Assembly (NCBI RefSeq): GCF_000829515.1
Contig: NZ_JXRR01000014.1
Span: forward strand, 620,001 to 684,000
Direction of reading: 5' to 3'
Source of the DNA: Jeotgalibacillus campisalis
GTDB lineage: Bacteria; Bacillota; Bacilli; Bacillales; Jeotgalibacillaceae
Length of the DNA stretch: 64,000 bases
Numbering within the stretch: position 1 is the stretch's first letter; each line of letters begins with the position of its first letter. A program made the position numbers and the translations under genes. Shown in pieces: positions 17,071 through 25,502 of the stretch. Under the pieces are notes generated by a model. That model was given only the letters and a program-made list of their open reading frames with translations. It was not told the origin of the DNA and did not search any database.

Positions 17071-17556
17071 ATGGATACGATCGTAAACTTTAAACGTGTA
17101 ATGATAGGGATTTTTTTCGTCTTTTATTCCTGGGGTTGAGGATATTTCTTTCCAATCACTTGCCCTATAATCAGGAAACCTCGTATCTCCATCGGTTTCA
17201 AGCTCTATTACCGTGACATACAGTCTGTCTACAAGATGGATCGTGCTGTTATAAACAAATCCTCCGCCTATTACGAACGTTTCTTCCTCTTTTTTGCGAA
17301 GGAGTTCCATTCCTTCTTCTATAGAGTGAACGGTTATAGCTCCTTCATGGGACCAGTTTTTGTTTCCGGTAACCACAATATTTGTTCTGTTTTTTAATGG
17401 TCCTTTCATGGATTCAAAGGTTTTGCGTCCCATTAGGAGAGTTTTACCCACAGTCATTTTTTTAAAATAAGCTAAGTCTTTAGGAAGATGCCACGGCATG
17501 TCATTTTCATTTCCGATAACTCGATTATTTGCGTGTGCTACGATAATTGATATCAT
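17053..17556 (-). CDS. dfrA: dihydrofolate reductase
   Basis: Reduces dihydrofolate to tetrahydrofolate with NADPH, regenerating the folate used up by ThyA. 167 residues. ISIIVAHANNRVIGNEN at the N-terminus, MPWHLPKDL with the acidic substrate-binding residue D27, MGRKTFESM and FVIGGGFVYN (NADPH site) are all intact. It lies 15 bases downstream of thyA on the same strand and forms the usual thyA-dfrA unit. Its last codons overlap the shared terminator. Confidence 0.97.
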   Translation of the reverse strand: MISIIVAHANNRVIGNENDMPWHLPKDLAYFKKMTVGKTLLMGRKTFESMKGPLKNRTNIVVTGNKNWSHEGAITVHSIEEGMELLRKKEEETFVIGGGFVYNSTIHLVDRLYVTVIELETDGDTRFPDYRASDWKEISSTPGIKDEKNPYHYTFKVYDRIHKKTAE

Positions 17557-17571
17557 CCGCTGTCCTCTCCT

Positions 17572-18513
17572 TTACACTGCTATTGGAGCTTTGATGGCAG
17601 GGTGTGGCTGGTACCCTTTTAACATAATGTCGCCTGGCTCCAATGAAAATAGATCTTTTTTCTGGTCAAATACAAGTTGTGGCAGCTCCATAGGAGTTCT
17701 GCTTAACTGTTCTTTTACCTGCTCGATGTGGTTAGAATATATATGAGCATCTCCAATGGTATGAACAAATGTTCCTGGTTCAAGACCACACTCGTTTGCA
17801 ATTAGAGAGGTTAAAAGTGCATAACTTGCTATATTAAACGGGATCCCAAGGAATAAATCGCCGCTTCGCTGATACAACTGGCATGACAGCTTGCCGTCAG
17901 CAACATAAAATTGGAAAAGAGTATGACAAGGCGGAAGCGCCATTGCCGGAACATCTTCTGGATTCCATGCAGTCACGATATGTCTTCTGGAGTCCGGGTT
18001 GTGCTTGATGGTATCAATGACCTCTTTTATTTGATCGATTGTTTCACCCGTCGATTTTCTCCACTCTCTCCACTGCTTCCCGTAAACATTTCCCAAATCA
18101 CCAAATTTCTCAGCAAAATCAGGATCTTCCAAAATAGCTTTCCTAAAGAAATTCATTTGTTTTTCGTACACCATTTTAAATTCATCGTCCTGCTGAACGC
18201 GCAGACCGAAATTTGTCATGTCGGGTCCATCATATTGATCGCTTTCAACCCATTTTTTAAACGCCCATTCATCCCAAATATGATTATTATGCTTTAAAAG
18301 ATAGTTAATGTTGGTATCTCCTTTTAGAAACCAAAGGAGTTCACTTTTAATTAATCCAAAAGGTATTTTTTTTGTGGTAATGATCGGAAAACCTTCAGAC
18401 AGGTCAAATTTCATCTGATGCCCAAAAGAACTGATGGTTCCGGTACCAGTGCGGTCATTTTTAACCGTTCCACTTTCTAATACATGTTGCAGTAAATCTA
18501 AATATTGTCGCAT
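17572..18513 (-). CDS. thyA: thymidylate synthase, long (Lactobacillus casei-like) form
   Basis: Makes dTMP from dUMP with methylene-THF. 313 residues, about 50 longer than the 264-residue E. coli/ThyB type because of an insertion at about 85-140 (rich in acidic and aromatic residues, between [10 protein letters not shown] and [11 protein letters not shown]) as in L. casei ThyA. The catalytic Cys in [13 protein letters not shown], the dUMP-binding [10 protein letters not shown] and [18 protein letters not shown] are all present. It replaces thyB at the B. subtilis position next to dfrA and ypjP. Confidence 0.96.
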   Translation of the reverse strand: MRQYLDLLQHVLESGTVKNDRTGTGTISSFGHQMKFDLSEGFPIITTKKIPFGLIKSELLWFLKGDTNINYLLKHNNHIWDEWAFKKWVESDQYDGPDMTNFGLRVQQDDEFKMVYEKQMNFFRKAILEDPDFAEKFGDLGNVYGKQWREWRKSTGETIDQIKEVIDTIKHNPDSRRHIVTAWNPEDVPAMALPPCHTLFQFYVADGKLSCQLYQRSGDLFLGIPFNIASYALLTSLIANECGLEPGTFVHTIGDAHIYSNHIEQVKEQLSRTPMELPQLVFDQKKDLFSLEPGDIMLKGYQPHPAIKAPIAV

Positions 18514-18575
18514 TGTAGGGCCTCCTGACGTTGTTATCTAAACAAGTATAAAGAAAATTAAAAGGACTATCAATG

Positions 18576-18793
18576 ACTTTGGGACAAATGTTACTCAAGC
18601 TCTTTGACCGGTTCACTTCGCTTCAGGGGGACGCTTTCCGCAGGGCCGGTTGCTTGAGCCTCCTTAGTGCTTTTCCCTGCGGAGGCTCAAGCAACCGTCA
18701 TATCCTGCTGGAGTCGCCACCTTCCGCTCCGATCCCCTCCTACTAATGATCTACAATGCATCATTTTTATACTTTCTTCAGTTATCTCCCATT
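18576..18793 (+). repeat. dispersed Bacillaceae-type palindromic element, copy 1
   Basis: GC-rich island in AT-rich intergenic DNA. The core (18624-18734) shares ACGCTTTCCGCAGGG, CCGTCATATCCTGC and GAGTCGCCACCTTCCGCTCC with copy 2. It contains a perfect 16-bp inverted repeat, GGTTGCTTGAGCCTCC at 18648-18663 and its complement at 18681-18696. Alternative pairing of GCAGGG (18640-18645) with CCCTGC (18675-18680) is possible. The outer ends resemble those of copies 2 and 3 in degenerate form (TTTGGGACAAATG left, CAGTTATCTCCCA right). Confidence 0.7.
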
Positions 18794-18859
18794 TTAATAT
18801 AACGGGGCTAACATATTCTTAGTGGATTTCTTAATAAGTTTGCCCGGAAACGAAAAAAA

Positions 18860-18891
18860 CCTGAACGAAAATCAAATGATTTTCGTTCAGG
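18860..18891 (-). terminator. ypjP terminator
   Basis: Perfect 15-bp stem starting CCTGAACGAAAATCA with a two-base loop, followed on the - strand by TTTTTTTCG. Strong intrinsic terminator. Confidence 0.9.
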
Positions 18892-18924
18892 CAGTACGTT
18901 ATTAATAAAGAAGGTTATTGCACA

Positions 18925-19518
18925 TTAATGCAGCATTTTAGAACCGAACTTAGGCGGGGTATCTTTTCCCCAGTAAATGGATGACAGCATATTATGGGAT
19001 TCATATTGATCTTCTAGGGTATGATAATGAAAATTAAATGTAAAGCCCTCAAGAGGCGGCTGGTCCCTTCTAACATGAAAACAGAGTACATCTTCTTTTG
19101 TTCTGCCATCCATGATGTGAAAAATCCGTTCACCGTCACCTTTTCCGACAGCAGGTGAAATGCTTAGATGATGATAATCTGAAAATTTATAATCATGGAC
19201 AAGATCTGAAATGACTCTTTCCATTTCAGGAAGCACCATTCCCTGGAACTCTCTCTCAATTCGAGGCATAACCCGTTCACCTAATTTTTCACTTGTGATA
19301 TTCCGGGCCTCGTCCATTAAAGCTTCGATCGTTTCTTCCTTGGAAGAGACTGTAATAACTGATTCTGTAATAACCGTTTCAGATTCCATAGATGAAAATG
19401 TTTTAGGGGACTGACTGTCATTTTTTGGCTGGTCAGCAAGCAGATCCTGTGGCGTGACCATGCCAAATGTAAGAATTGAAATAAGTACAACGAGTGATTT
19501 TTTTAACCAGTTCGGCAT
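18925..19518 (-). CDS. ypjP: YpjP family exported or membrane-anchored protein
   Basis: About 197 residues, function unknown. N-terminal MPNWLKKSLVVLISI is a signal peptide or anchor, followed by a Ser/Thr/Glu-rich region and a conserved C-terminal domain (about 100-197). I start at the ATG at 19518 (AAGGGA upstream). The frame extends 26 codons further, but a good -10 box TATAAT (19563-19558 on the - strand) lies inside that extension. Its position beside thyA-dfrA-yplQ matches B. subtilis ypjP. No enzyme motif seen. Confidence 0.85.
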   Translation of the reverse strand: MPNWLKKSLVVLISILTFGMVTPQDLLADQPKNDSQSPKTFSSMESETVITESVITVSSKEETIEALMDEARNITSEKLGERVMPRIEREFQGMVLPEMERVISDLVHDYKFSDYHHLSISPAVGKGDGERIFHIMDGRTKEDVLCFHVRRDQPPLEGFTFNFHYHTLEDQYESHNMLSSIYWGKDTPPKFGSKMLH

Positions 19519-19654
19519 TATTAGCAAATCCCTTCTTGTCTCTTTACTCACAAATACATTATACTTGATTACGAAGAGAACTGCTAAAGGTTTCATAAAT
19601 TCTTAATTTTCGTTATTAAATTGACTTATTGCTAAATGGTAAGGAGGGAACACC

Positions 19655-19729
19655 ATGGAAAGTATACTGATTGGCATTGGGTTCTTGTTAATGCTTGCAT
19701 ATTTTGTTTATTTGCAATTTGCAGAGTGA
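19655..19729 (+). CDS. 24-residue single-span membrane peptide
   Basis: Short gene: ATG preceded by AAGGAGGGAACACC, one of the best RBS in the window. The product starts MESILIGIGFLLML and ends FVYLQFAE, a single hydrophobic span with charged ends. A clear intrinsic terminator follows 20 bases after the stop, so this is a complete small transcription unit. Unknown function. Small hydrophobic peptides of this kind often bind membrane enzymes, but nothing here says which. Reality rests on RBS plus terminator. Confidence 0.65.
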   Translation: MESILIGIGFLLMLAYFVYLQFAE

Positions 19730-19749
19730 ATTTAAATGAGCCGATTATC

Positions 19750-19783
19750 AGACCATTTGTGCGATCACAAGCACAAGTGGTCT
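19750..19783 (+). terminator. terminator of the 24-residue peptide gene
   Basis: AGACCATTTGTGC / GCACAAGTGGTCT stem (one U-G pair) with an 8-base loop, then TTTGTTT on the + strand. Confidence 0.75.
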
Positions 19784-19863
19784 TTTGTTTAACAGAACCG
19801 GCATCGCTTATTATGCTATGAAAACCAAAAGCTTTATAGCCGTTAATCAACCGTTTGTTGCTG

Positions 19864-20643
19864 TTATTCCAAATTAATTACACCATAATGCTGTTTAGAA
19901 GAAGGTCTTATCTGAACTTCAAAGCCAAGTTCTTTAAAACGGCGGGACAAATAATGGTCCTTAAACACTACTCTTTTTTTAGCTGCTCTTTTTGCTTCTG
20001 CAACAGACTCCACTAAATGCTCATCATCATACGCGGCTAAGCGCCGCAGCGGATCAATGCCGGACGATGCCCTGATCGCAGAGGTAAACATAGGGTCAAA
20101 GTAAATAATATCAAACGACTCGTCCTTAAGTGATTTTAAATAATGTAGATGATCATCAACCTGAACTTCTATTCTTCTCATGGCTTCCTCAAGATGAGGA
20201 TTTTCAGCTTGCCAATTCATCAATCCTTTTTGTACAAGATAACCGAGCAGCGGATTTTTTTCAATTCCGGTCACACGGCCTTCTTGTCCTGCAACGAAAG
20301 AAGCTACAATTAAATCGGCCCCGAGACCCATTGTGCAGTCCAGAAAAGAATCACCTCTTTTGAGACCAGAAGCATTTATCAGCGGATCTTCTTCACCGTT
20401 GATTAATCGCTTTAAACGGAAAGCGCTCGAATTGGGATGGAAGAAAAACGGTTCATTCCCTTTTTGATCGTAATATTCAAAACGGTTTTTCCCTATGACA
20501 AGAATCGGTTCCCCATAGGTGTCAATAAAATAAGAGATTGATTTTTTGTTACGTTCTTTAAACACGGCATTCAGCTCATAAGCAGCTTCTTCAGCCAATT
20601 TGCTTTGGTTTTTATCCGCTTTTCCTGAAGCAATTACAATCAT
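19864..20643 (-). CDS. class I SAM-dependent methyltransferase, RsmJ-like
   Basis: About 259 residues of the family that includes RsmJ (16S rRNA G1516 N2-methyltransferase). SAM-binding motif I LDCTMGLGADLI (about 95-106), acidic motif II GIEKN, and motif IV FDPMF. The RsmJ-like substrate motif DPMF and the C-terminal KQHYGVINLE fit. The start at 20643 (AGGGGG eight bases upstream) is chosen because the longer frame would run through the brxA terminator hairpin. rRNA is the likely substrate but not proven. Confidence 0.85.
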   Translation of the reverse strand: MIVIASGKADKNQSKLAEEAAYELNAVFKERNKKSISYFIDTYGEPILVIGKNRFEYYDQKGNEPFFFHPNSSAFRLKRLINGEEDPLINASGLKRGDSFLDCTMGLGADLIVASFVAGQEGRVTGIEKNPLLGYLVQKGLMNWQAENPHLEEAMRRIEVQVDDHLHYLKSLKDESFDIIYFDPMFTSAIRASSGIDPLRRLAAYDDEHLVESVAEAKRAAKKRVVFKDHYLSRRFKELGFEVQIRPSSKQHYGVINLE

Positions 20644-20670
20644 GTCATAAGCCCCCTCGCTCAGGCGTAA

Positions 20671-20697
20671 AAAAGGCACCTCAAAGGGCGCCTTTTT
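20671..20697 (-). terminator. brxA terminator
   Basis: AAAAAGGCGCC / GGTGCCTTTTT stem with a 6-base loop, between the brxA stop and the methyltransferase start. Confidence 0.75.
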
Positions 20698-20752
20698 GCA
20701 GCCTATTAAATTTTTCACGCAATCATCTTAAAATGAATGATCGATCAACTTT

Positions 20753-21187
20753 TTAGCAATGGAGATCCATTGCCCCTTTTAAATTCGCGACAATATCTTC
20801 CACTGAATGATCTTCAATTTCTTCTCTTGGGATAAAGTGAACGACTTTTTGATCTTTTAGTAAAACAATTGAAGGAGAAGAAGCTTCAAAGTCCGTCATA
20901 TAGCTGCGCATTTTTTGAGTAGCTTCTTTATCCTGACCTGCAAATACAGTCACAAGGTGATCAGGCTCTTTTTCGTGAGTGATAAGTGCTTGTGTGACAG
21001 CAGGTCTTGCAAGCCCTGCTGCACAGCCGCAAACAGAATTAACGACAACAAGTGAAGTGCCCGAGACCTCCTGCATGAACGTTTGGACCTCTTCTTCATT
21101 CGTAAGTTCTTTGAACCCTGCCTGAGTCAATTCTTGACGCATCGGCTTCACAAGCTGTTTCATATATTCTTCATATGCCATAGACAT
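20753..21187 (-). CDS. brxA: bacilliredoxin BrxA (YphP)
   Basis: Thiol-disulfide protein that removes bacillithiol from S-bacillithiolated proteins under oxidative stress. 144 residues. The active-site CGC motif is in VVVNSVCGCAAGLARPA (Cys at about 52 and 54); SMAYEEYMKQLV at the N-terminus is identical to B. subtilis YphP. It lies 12 bases downstream of cvfC and ends in its own terminator. Its presence implies the organism makes bacillithiol. Confidence 0.96.
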   Translation of the reverse strand: MSMAYEEYMKQLVKPMRQELTQAGFKELTNEEEVQTFMQEVSGTSLVVVNSVCGCAAGLARPAVTQALITHEKEPDHLVTVFAGQDKEATQKMRSYMTDFEASSPSIVLLKDQKVVHFIPREEIEDHSVEDIVANLKGAMDLHC

Positions 21188-21199
21188 GCGTTGTTCCTC

Positions 21200-22333
21200 C
21201 TATAAACCTTTTTGTCTTGCAGCCGTCATTTGTTTCCAGACGGACCCTTTAGCTTCTTCCCCGCCTTCGATCCTTTCGATGGCCATTAATATTTGTAATT
21301 TTACTTCAAACTCCGGATCGTCTTTTGCTTCAATAAGTGCCGGGAGTGAATTCGTTGTACCGGCTTCATATAAGAACATAGCGGCTCTCCAGCGTACAAG
21401 CTTGTTTTTGTCCTTTAATGCACCGGTCATCGCTTCCTCAGCTTCAGGGAAACCAAGATCAGATAAACAGTCTCCGGCAGTCCGTCTAACCGTAACTGTT
21501 CGGTCAGTTAATCCTTTATACAGCGATGGAAGGACCCGTTTGTCTTCGATCATTCCCAGATAAACAACCGCAAGTCTTCTTAAAGAAGGTTTTTCATCTT
21601 CCAAGGCCGTGTTTAGTAAAGGCAAGTCATCTAGTGTCGGCTCAGGCATTTGTTCGAGCATCTGATAACGTTCCTGCCAGCTTTCTGCAGATAAATACAT
21701 TTCTTCAGATACAGGCTTTAACTCTTTTTTAACTTTCTCTTCTTTAATATCTGCTTCTTTTGCAGCGGTAACAATTGCCTGAATCCGGCTCGAAGGGTAA
21801 GAAGCTAATAATTCTTCCATTACTTCCTTCGCTATCTGGTCAAGGTCCCCGTACCTTACCCCATAATCTTTCCATTTACGCATAAGGACTACATTGTCAC
21901 CCTCAAGCTGAGCCTCAGACATAGCAGCAGTATAGGATTCCGGCATGCCATACCGTTTCTCCTCATTTCCATCTTGCAGCTTTATTTGAATAGGAATGCC
22001 CTTGAACTGCAGGACTTGGACCTGAACTTCTCCAAAGTGCTCATCTGCATTCGTTTGAGTTTCAGTTTCTTCACGGGTTTCTCCAAAAACTTCACGAACC
22101 TTTGGCAGAATCTCCTGCCAGTCCATTTTAGGATGGCGCTCCACAGCCAGAAAATCAGCTACATGGTAGATCCCTTTAACTCCATCTATTTGAAGCAGGT
22201 GCTGTATTTTTTCTGGCGCACTTTCCGCTTCATCTTTTTTATAATTATTGCTTTTGCCACCAGCTAGAGCCTCATCTACAATCACTTTCATTGTATTCGG
22301 GCTTGGGGTAGGTTCAATTGAAATAATTTTCAT
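21200..22333 (-). CDS. ypgR: CvfC/YpgR family virulence-factor-like protein
   Basis: 377 residues, same length as B. subtilis YpgR and staphylococcal CvfC (conserved virulence factor C). N-terminal Nfu_N-type domain (ISIEPTPSPNTMKVIVDE, residues 1-90) joined to a central region and C-terminal HEAT-like helical repeats (about 225-370). The Nfu CxxC Fe-S ligands are absent, so it is not a normal iron-sulfur scaffold. Role unknown. Good RBS AAAGGAG. Next to brxA, which hints at a redox or Fe-S link by context only. Confidence 0.88.
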   Translation of the reverse strand: MKIISIEPTPSPNTMKVIVDEALAGGKSNNYKKDEAESAPEKIQHLLQIDGVKGIYHVADFLAVERHPKMDWQEILPKVREVFGETREETETQTNADEHFGEVQVQVLQFKGIPIQIKLQDGNEEKRYGMPESYTAAMSEAQLEGDNVVLMRKWKDYGVRYGDLDQIAKEVMEELLASYPSSRIQAIVTAAKEADIKEEKVKKELKPVSEEMYLSAESWQERYQMLEQMPEPTLDDLPLLNTALEDEKPSLRRLAVVYLGMIEDKRVLPSLYKGLTDRTVTVRRTAGDCLSDLGFPEAEEAMTGALKDKNKLVRWRAAMFLYEAGTTNSLPALIEAKDDPEFEVKLQILMAIERIEGGEEAKGSVWKQMTAARQKGL

Positions 22334-22403
22334 CGAACGACTCCTTTCATAGATCTTTTAATAAGTGTATCATAGTCATTTCATACTTTCGAAAAAGATC
22401 GTC

Positions 22404-24272
22404 TTATTCAACAAACTCAGATAAGTAGTCCCAGCGCTCAATCAGTTGTTCAAGTTCATTATTCGTATTCTGCTGCTCTTCCATAATTCGCTCAGCTTTT
22501 CCAAAATCACTGCCGACAGAAAGCATCTCTTGCTCAAGGGACGCAAGCTTCTCTTCTGCTTTCGCTATCTTATCATCAATTTCTTCCCATTCCTTTTTTT
22601 CGAGGTAAGACATCTTTTTCTTCTTGTCCATCTTATCTGCCGCAGCCTTTAGTGGAACAGGTTTTGATTTGCCTTTTTCTGTTTCCCGTTTAAGATAGGT
22701 AGAATAGTCCATTTGAAGGATTTCCACTTTTTCATTTTCTTTTAATACAAGTAAATGTTCAGCTATTTTATCCAAAAAATATCGATCGTGGGAAACGGTT
22801 ATAACAGCCCCTTGGAACTCTTCAATAAATTGTTCCAAAACGGTAAGGGTTTCAGTATCGAGGTCATTTGTTGGTTCGTCTAATAAAAGAACATTAGGCC
22901 GGTCCATTAACAGCCGGAGCAGATAAAGTCTTCTTTTTTCACCGCCGGACAGCTTATAGATAGGCGTTCCGTGAGAGGTAAGAGGAAACAAAAACCGTTC
23001 GAGCATCTGAGCTGCTGATGCACTCCCTTCCTCCGTCTCGATCACTTCTGCTCCTTCTCTAATATACTCAATCATTCTCTGATTACCATCCATCCCTTGA
23101 ATATCCTGGGAGAAATAAGCGATCTTTACTGTTTGGCCAACATCCACTGAGCCTTCATCAGGCTCGATTCTTCTCGCAATAATGTTTAATAAAGTAGATT
23201 TGCCTGTACCGTTCTTTCCAATAATACCAATCCTTGAGTTTCTTAGTACAAGCAGATTCACATCTTTAAATAAAGCTTTCTCTTTAAATCCTTTTGCGAT
23301 ATTCTGCAGTTCAATAACGCTTTTACCTAATCTGCTTGACGTCATGCCTACCGATAATTGATCCTTAGATAGATTAGTCGACGCTTCTTGCTCAATGGTT
23401 TCAAATCGCTGTATTCTTGCTTTTTGTTTTGTTGTTCGGGCTTTTGCCCCTTTTCTCATCCATGCCAGCTCGTTGCGGTATAAGCTTTTCATTTTTTGCA
23501 TCGACTGTTGTTCTTCTTCTTCTCTTAGCGCTTTGGCTTCAATAAAGGACTGATAATTCCCTTTATAAGAGAATGCTCTCCCCTGATCGATTTCAATCAT
23601 TCTTGTAGAGACCTGATCTAAAAAATATCGGTCATGGGAAACCACAATCACTGCCCCTGAATACTTTCGTAAAAATTCTTCCAGCCAAAGAATCGCCTCA
23701 AAGTCCAAATGATTTGTCGGTTCATCCAATAAAAGGAGATCAGGAGTCTCAATGAGAACCTTAGCAAGTGCGACTCTTTTTTTCTGCCCGCCTGACAGCG
23801 TACCGACAATCGCACCTGTATCATTAATTCCTAATTTTGAGAGGATTGTCTTCGCCTGTGAATTTGCATCCCATGCGTCTGCTTTGTCCATATTTTCCTG
23901 CGCCTTCAACAGACGCCCTTGCAATGTCTCTGACTGAGGATTTTTCTCATATTCGTCCATTATTTCCTCGTATTCTCTCATTTGACGAATAACAGGGGCA
24001 TTGCTTTGATAGACAGCATTAAGAACAGTAAGCTCTTCTGCTACATCCGGTTCCTGAGGTAAATATTGAATACTGTAATCGTTTGGATGCTTGAAAGTTC
24101 CGCTGTCTGTCCCGTCAAGACCGGCAATTAAGCGCAAAAGACTTGATTTTCCTGTGCCGTTAATGCCGATAAGTCCAATTTTTTCATCTTCAGTTACGAC
24201 AAATGATAAATCACGAAACAATGTTTTTTCGCCATATGATTTTTCTATGTTTTCTGCTGTGAATTGTTTCAT
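22404..24272 (-). CDS. yfmR: ABC-F family ATPase (YfmR/Uup type)
   Basis: Soluble twin-ATPase of the ABC-F class that binds the ribosome and aids translation or ring handling. About 622 residues. The first ABC domain has Walker A GINGTGKSS (about 36-44) and signature TLSGGQKKR; a linker follows, about 240-310. The second has GKNGTGKST and KLSGGEKRR, and a charged coiled-coil C-terminal arm ends the protein. There are no membrane segments. The start at 24272 overlaps the ypgQ stop as ATGA and has AAGGG upstream. Antibiotic resistance is not implied. Confidence 0.93.
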   Translation of the reverse strand: MKQFTAENIEKSYGEKTLFRDLSFVVTEDEKIGLIGINGTGKSSLLRLIAGLDGTDSGTFKHPNDYSIQYLPQEPDVAEELTVLNAVYQSNAPVIRQMREYEEIMDEYEKNPQSETLQGRLLKAQENMDKADAWDANSQAKTILSKLGINDTGAIVGTLSGGQKKRVALAKVLIETPDLLLLDEPTNHLDFEAILWLEEFLRKYSGAVIVVSHDRYFLDQVSTRMIEIDQGRAFSYKGNYQSFIEAKALREEEEQQSMQKMKSLYRNELAWMRKGAKARTTKQKARIQRFETIEQEASTNLSKDQLSVGMTSSRLGKSVIELQNIAKGFKEKALFKDVNLLVLRNSRIGIIGKNGTGKSTLLNIIARRIEPDEGSVDVGQTVKIAYFSQDIQGMDGNQRMIEYIREGAEVIETEEGSASAAQMLERFLFPLTSHGTPIYKLSGGEKRRLYLLRLLMDRPNVLLLDEPTNDLDTETLTVLEQFIEEFQGAVITVSHDRYFLDKIAEHLLVLKENEKVEILQMDYSTYLKRETEKGKSKPVPLKAAADKMDKKKKMSYLEKKEWEEIDDKIAKAEEKLASLEQEMLSVGSDFGKAERIMEEQQNTNNELEQLIERWDYLSEFVE

Positions 24273-24922
24273 GCTTGTCCCTTCCATTCTTTTATAAATT
24301 GAGTAACAAACTCCTGCATATAATCATGACGCAGCTGAGCAGCTTTTTTCCCCGAATCTGTCACCATCAGATCTTTTAATTTCAGCAATTTCTCATAAAA
24401 ATGATTAATGACCGTCGATTCTTCCGTTCTATACGCTTCTTTAGTCATACATTCCCTCACTGAAATATCTTCATGATAAAATTTTGATCCGATCAAGCCG
24501 CCGTAGGTAAAAGCTCTTGCAATCCCGATGGCTCCTATAGCATCAAGACGGTCAGCATCTCTCACGATTGCTGCTTCTTTGGATAATTGTTTACTTTCAT
24601 GCCCTCCACTAAATGAAATACAATGAATGTCCTGTCTTAAAGATTCTTCATTTGAAGCATTTAATTTTAATGAAGAAAGGACAGAAGCGAGGGCTTTTTG
24701 AGCTTCTTCATTTGATGCGTAAAGTTTATCGTCGCCTACATCGTGTAAAAGAGCAAGCAACTCTACTGCCCGTTCATTCGGATGTCCTTCTTGTCTACAT
24801 AGAAAAAGAGCCGTCCTCCTGACACGCTGGATATGATCCCAGTCGTGTCCAGAGTGATCGCGCTCAAAAAAGGGGCGGATGCAGTTTTCTGCCGCAGCTA
24901 TCTGTTCAGGGTGTATATTCAT
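24269..24922 (-). CDS. ypgQ: HD-domain phosphohydrolase YpgQ
   Basis: Metal-dependent HD hydrolase. 217 residues. HDWDHIQRVRRTALFL (first His/Asp pair, about 25-40), LLALLHDVGDDKL (HD motif, about 56-68) and VRDADRLDAIGA show the full metal site. B. subtilis YpgQ is reported to have pyrophosphohydrolase activity on dNTPs, which may apply here. Coupled by ATGA overlaps to the gene before (173-codon unknown) and the ABC-F gene after. Confidence 0.9.
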   Translation of the reverse strand: MNIHPEQIAAAENCIRPFFERDHSGHDWDHIQRVRRTALFLCRQEGHPNERAVELLALLHDVGDDKLYASNEEAQKALASVLSSLKLNASNEESLRQDIHCISFSGGHESKQLSKEAAIVRDADRLDAIGAIGIARAFTYGGLIGSKFYHEDISVRECMTKEAYRTEESTVINHFYEKLLKLKDLMVTDSGKKAAQLRHDYMQEFVTQFIKEWKGQA

Positions 24923-25431
24923 TGCTTTTTCCTTGAACCGAGCAAGTCGGCTGTTTCGATCGTATAATAGACCATTTCTTCTACATCCCGAAGCATATCT
25001 TCCGTAATAGTCCGGTCAAATTGGATGGTCATTTCACAAATTGGCTCATGCCGGTTAGAAGATATGGTCCGCAGTTCCCAGCACCTTTCCTGCCCCCACT
25101 GCTTATTAAAGATTTCAAGTTCCTGTGCATCCCAGGCCGTACCCTTTTTCCGATAGGTAATGGAAATGACAGCACCGGCAAACTTATTCTGCTCCCCGCT
25201 CTCACTAGGAAGAAGTTCGACAGCTAATTTTTTTAAGTCTGCTTTTAAGCTCATTTCGGCTTCAATCTCTTTCGGAGCAGACTGAAATATGACCGAATAC
25301 GACCGATTTAATGTTGCGATATCAATTACGTCCGCTCGATTTAAAATTGATATGGTGCCATCAAGATCGCGATCGTAAATCGTGCCTTCTAGTACAGTTT
25401 TTAAATTATCAAACGCGGTCGGATCAAACAA
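24919..25431 (-). CDS. conserved hypothetical protein upstream of ypgQ
   Basis: About 170 soluble residues with alternating strand-like and charged segments. I recognise no family, signal peptide, membrane span or catalytic motif. The TTG at 25431 is favoured because GAAGGTG sits six bases before it. A GTG three codons earlier touches that RBS. The stop overlaps the ypgQ start (ATGA), so it is certainly part of the ypgQ-yfmR operon. Coding bias looks like its neighbours. Confidence 0.75.
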   Translation of the reverse strand: MFDPTAFDNLKTVLEGTIYDRDLDGTISILNRADVIDIATLNRSYSVIFQSAPKEIEAEMSLKADLKKLAVELLPSESGEQNKFAGAVISITYRKKGTAWDAQELEIFNKQWGQERCWELRTISSNRHEPICEMTIQFDRTITEDMLRDVEEMVYYTIETADLLGSRKKQ

Positions 25432-25502
25432 CCGTAACACCTTCTTTTGATTATTTGTTCCATTTTACCATATAAGTAAATGCACTCACATTTTGAAGTG
25501 TT

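Noticed and set aside
18576-18793. Palindromic GC-rich sequence considered as a riboswitch or tRNA-like RNA
   Set aside because: No known riboswitch core or tRNA fold, and a second copy lies in an unrelated intergenic region, so a dispersed repeat fits better.
20644-20718. N-terminal extension of the RsmJ-like methyltransferase
   Set aside because: It would translate through the brxA terminator; a good RBS supports the start at 20643.
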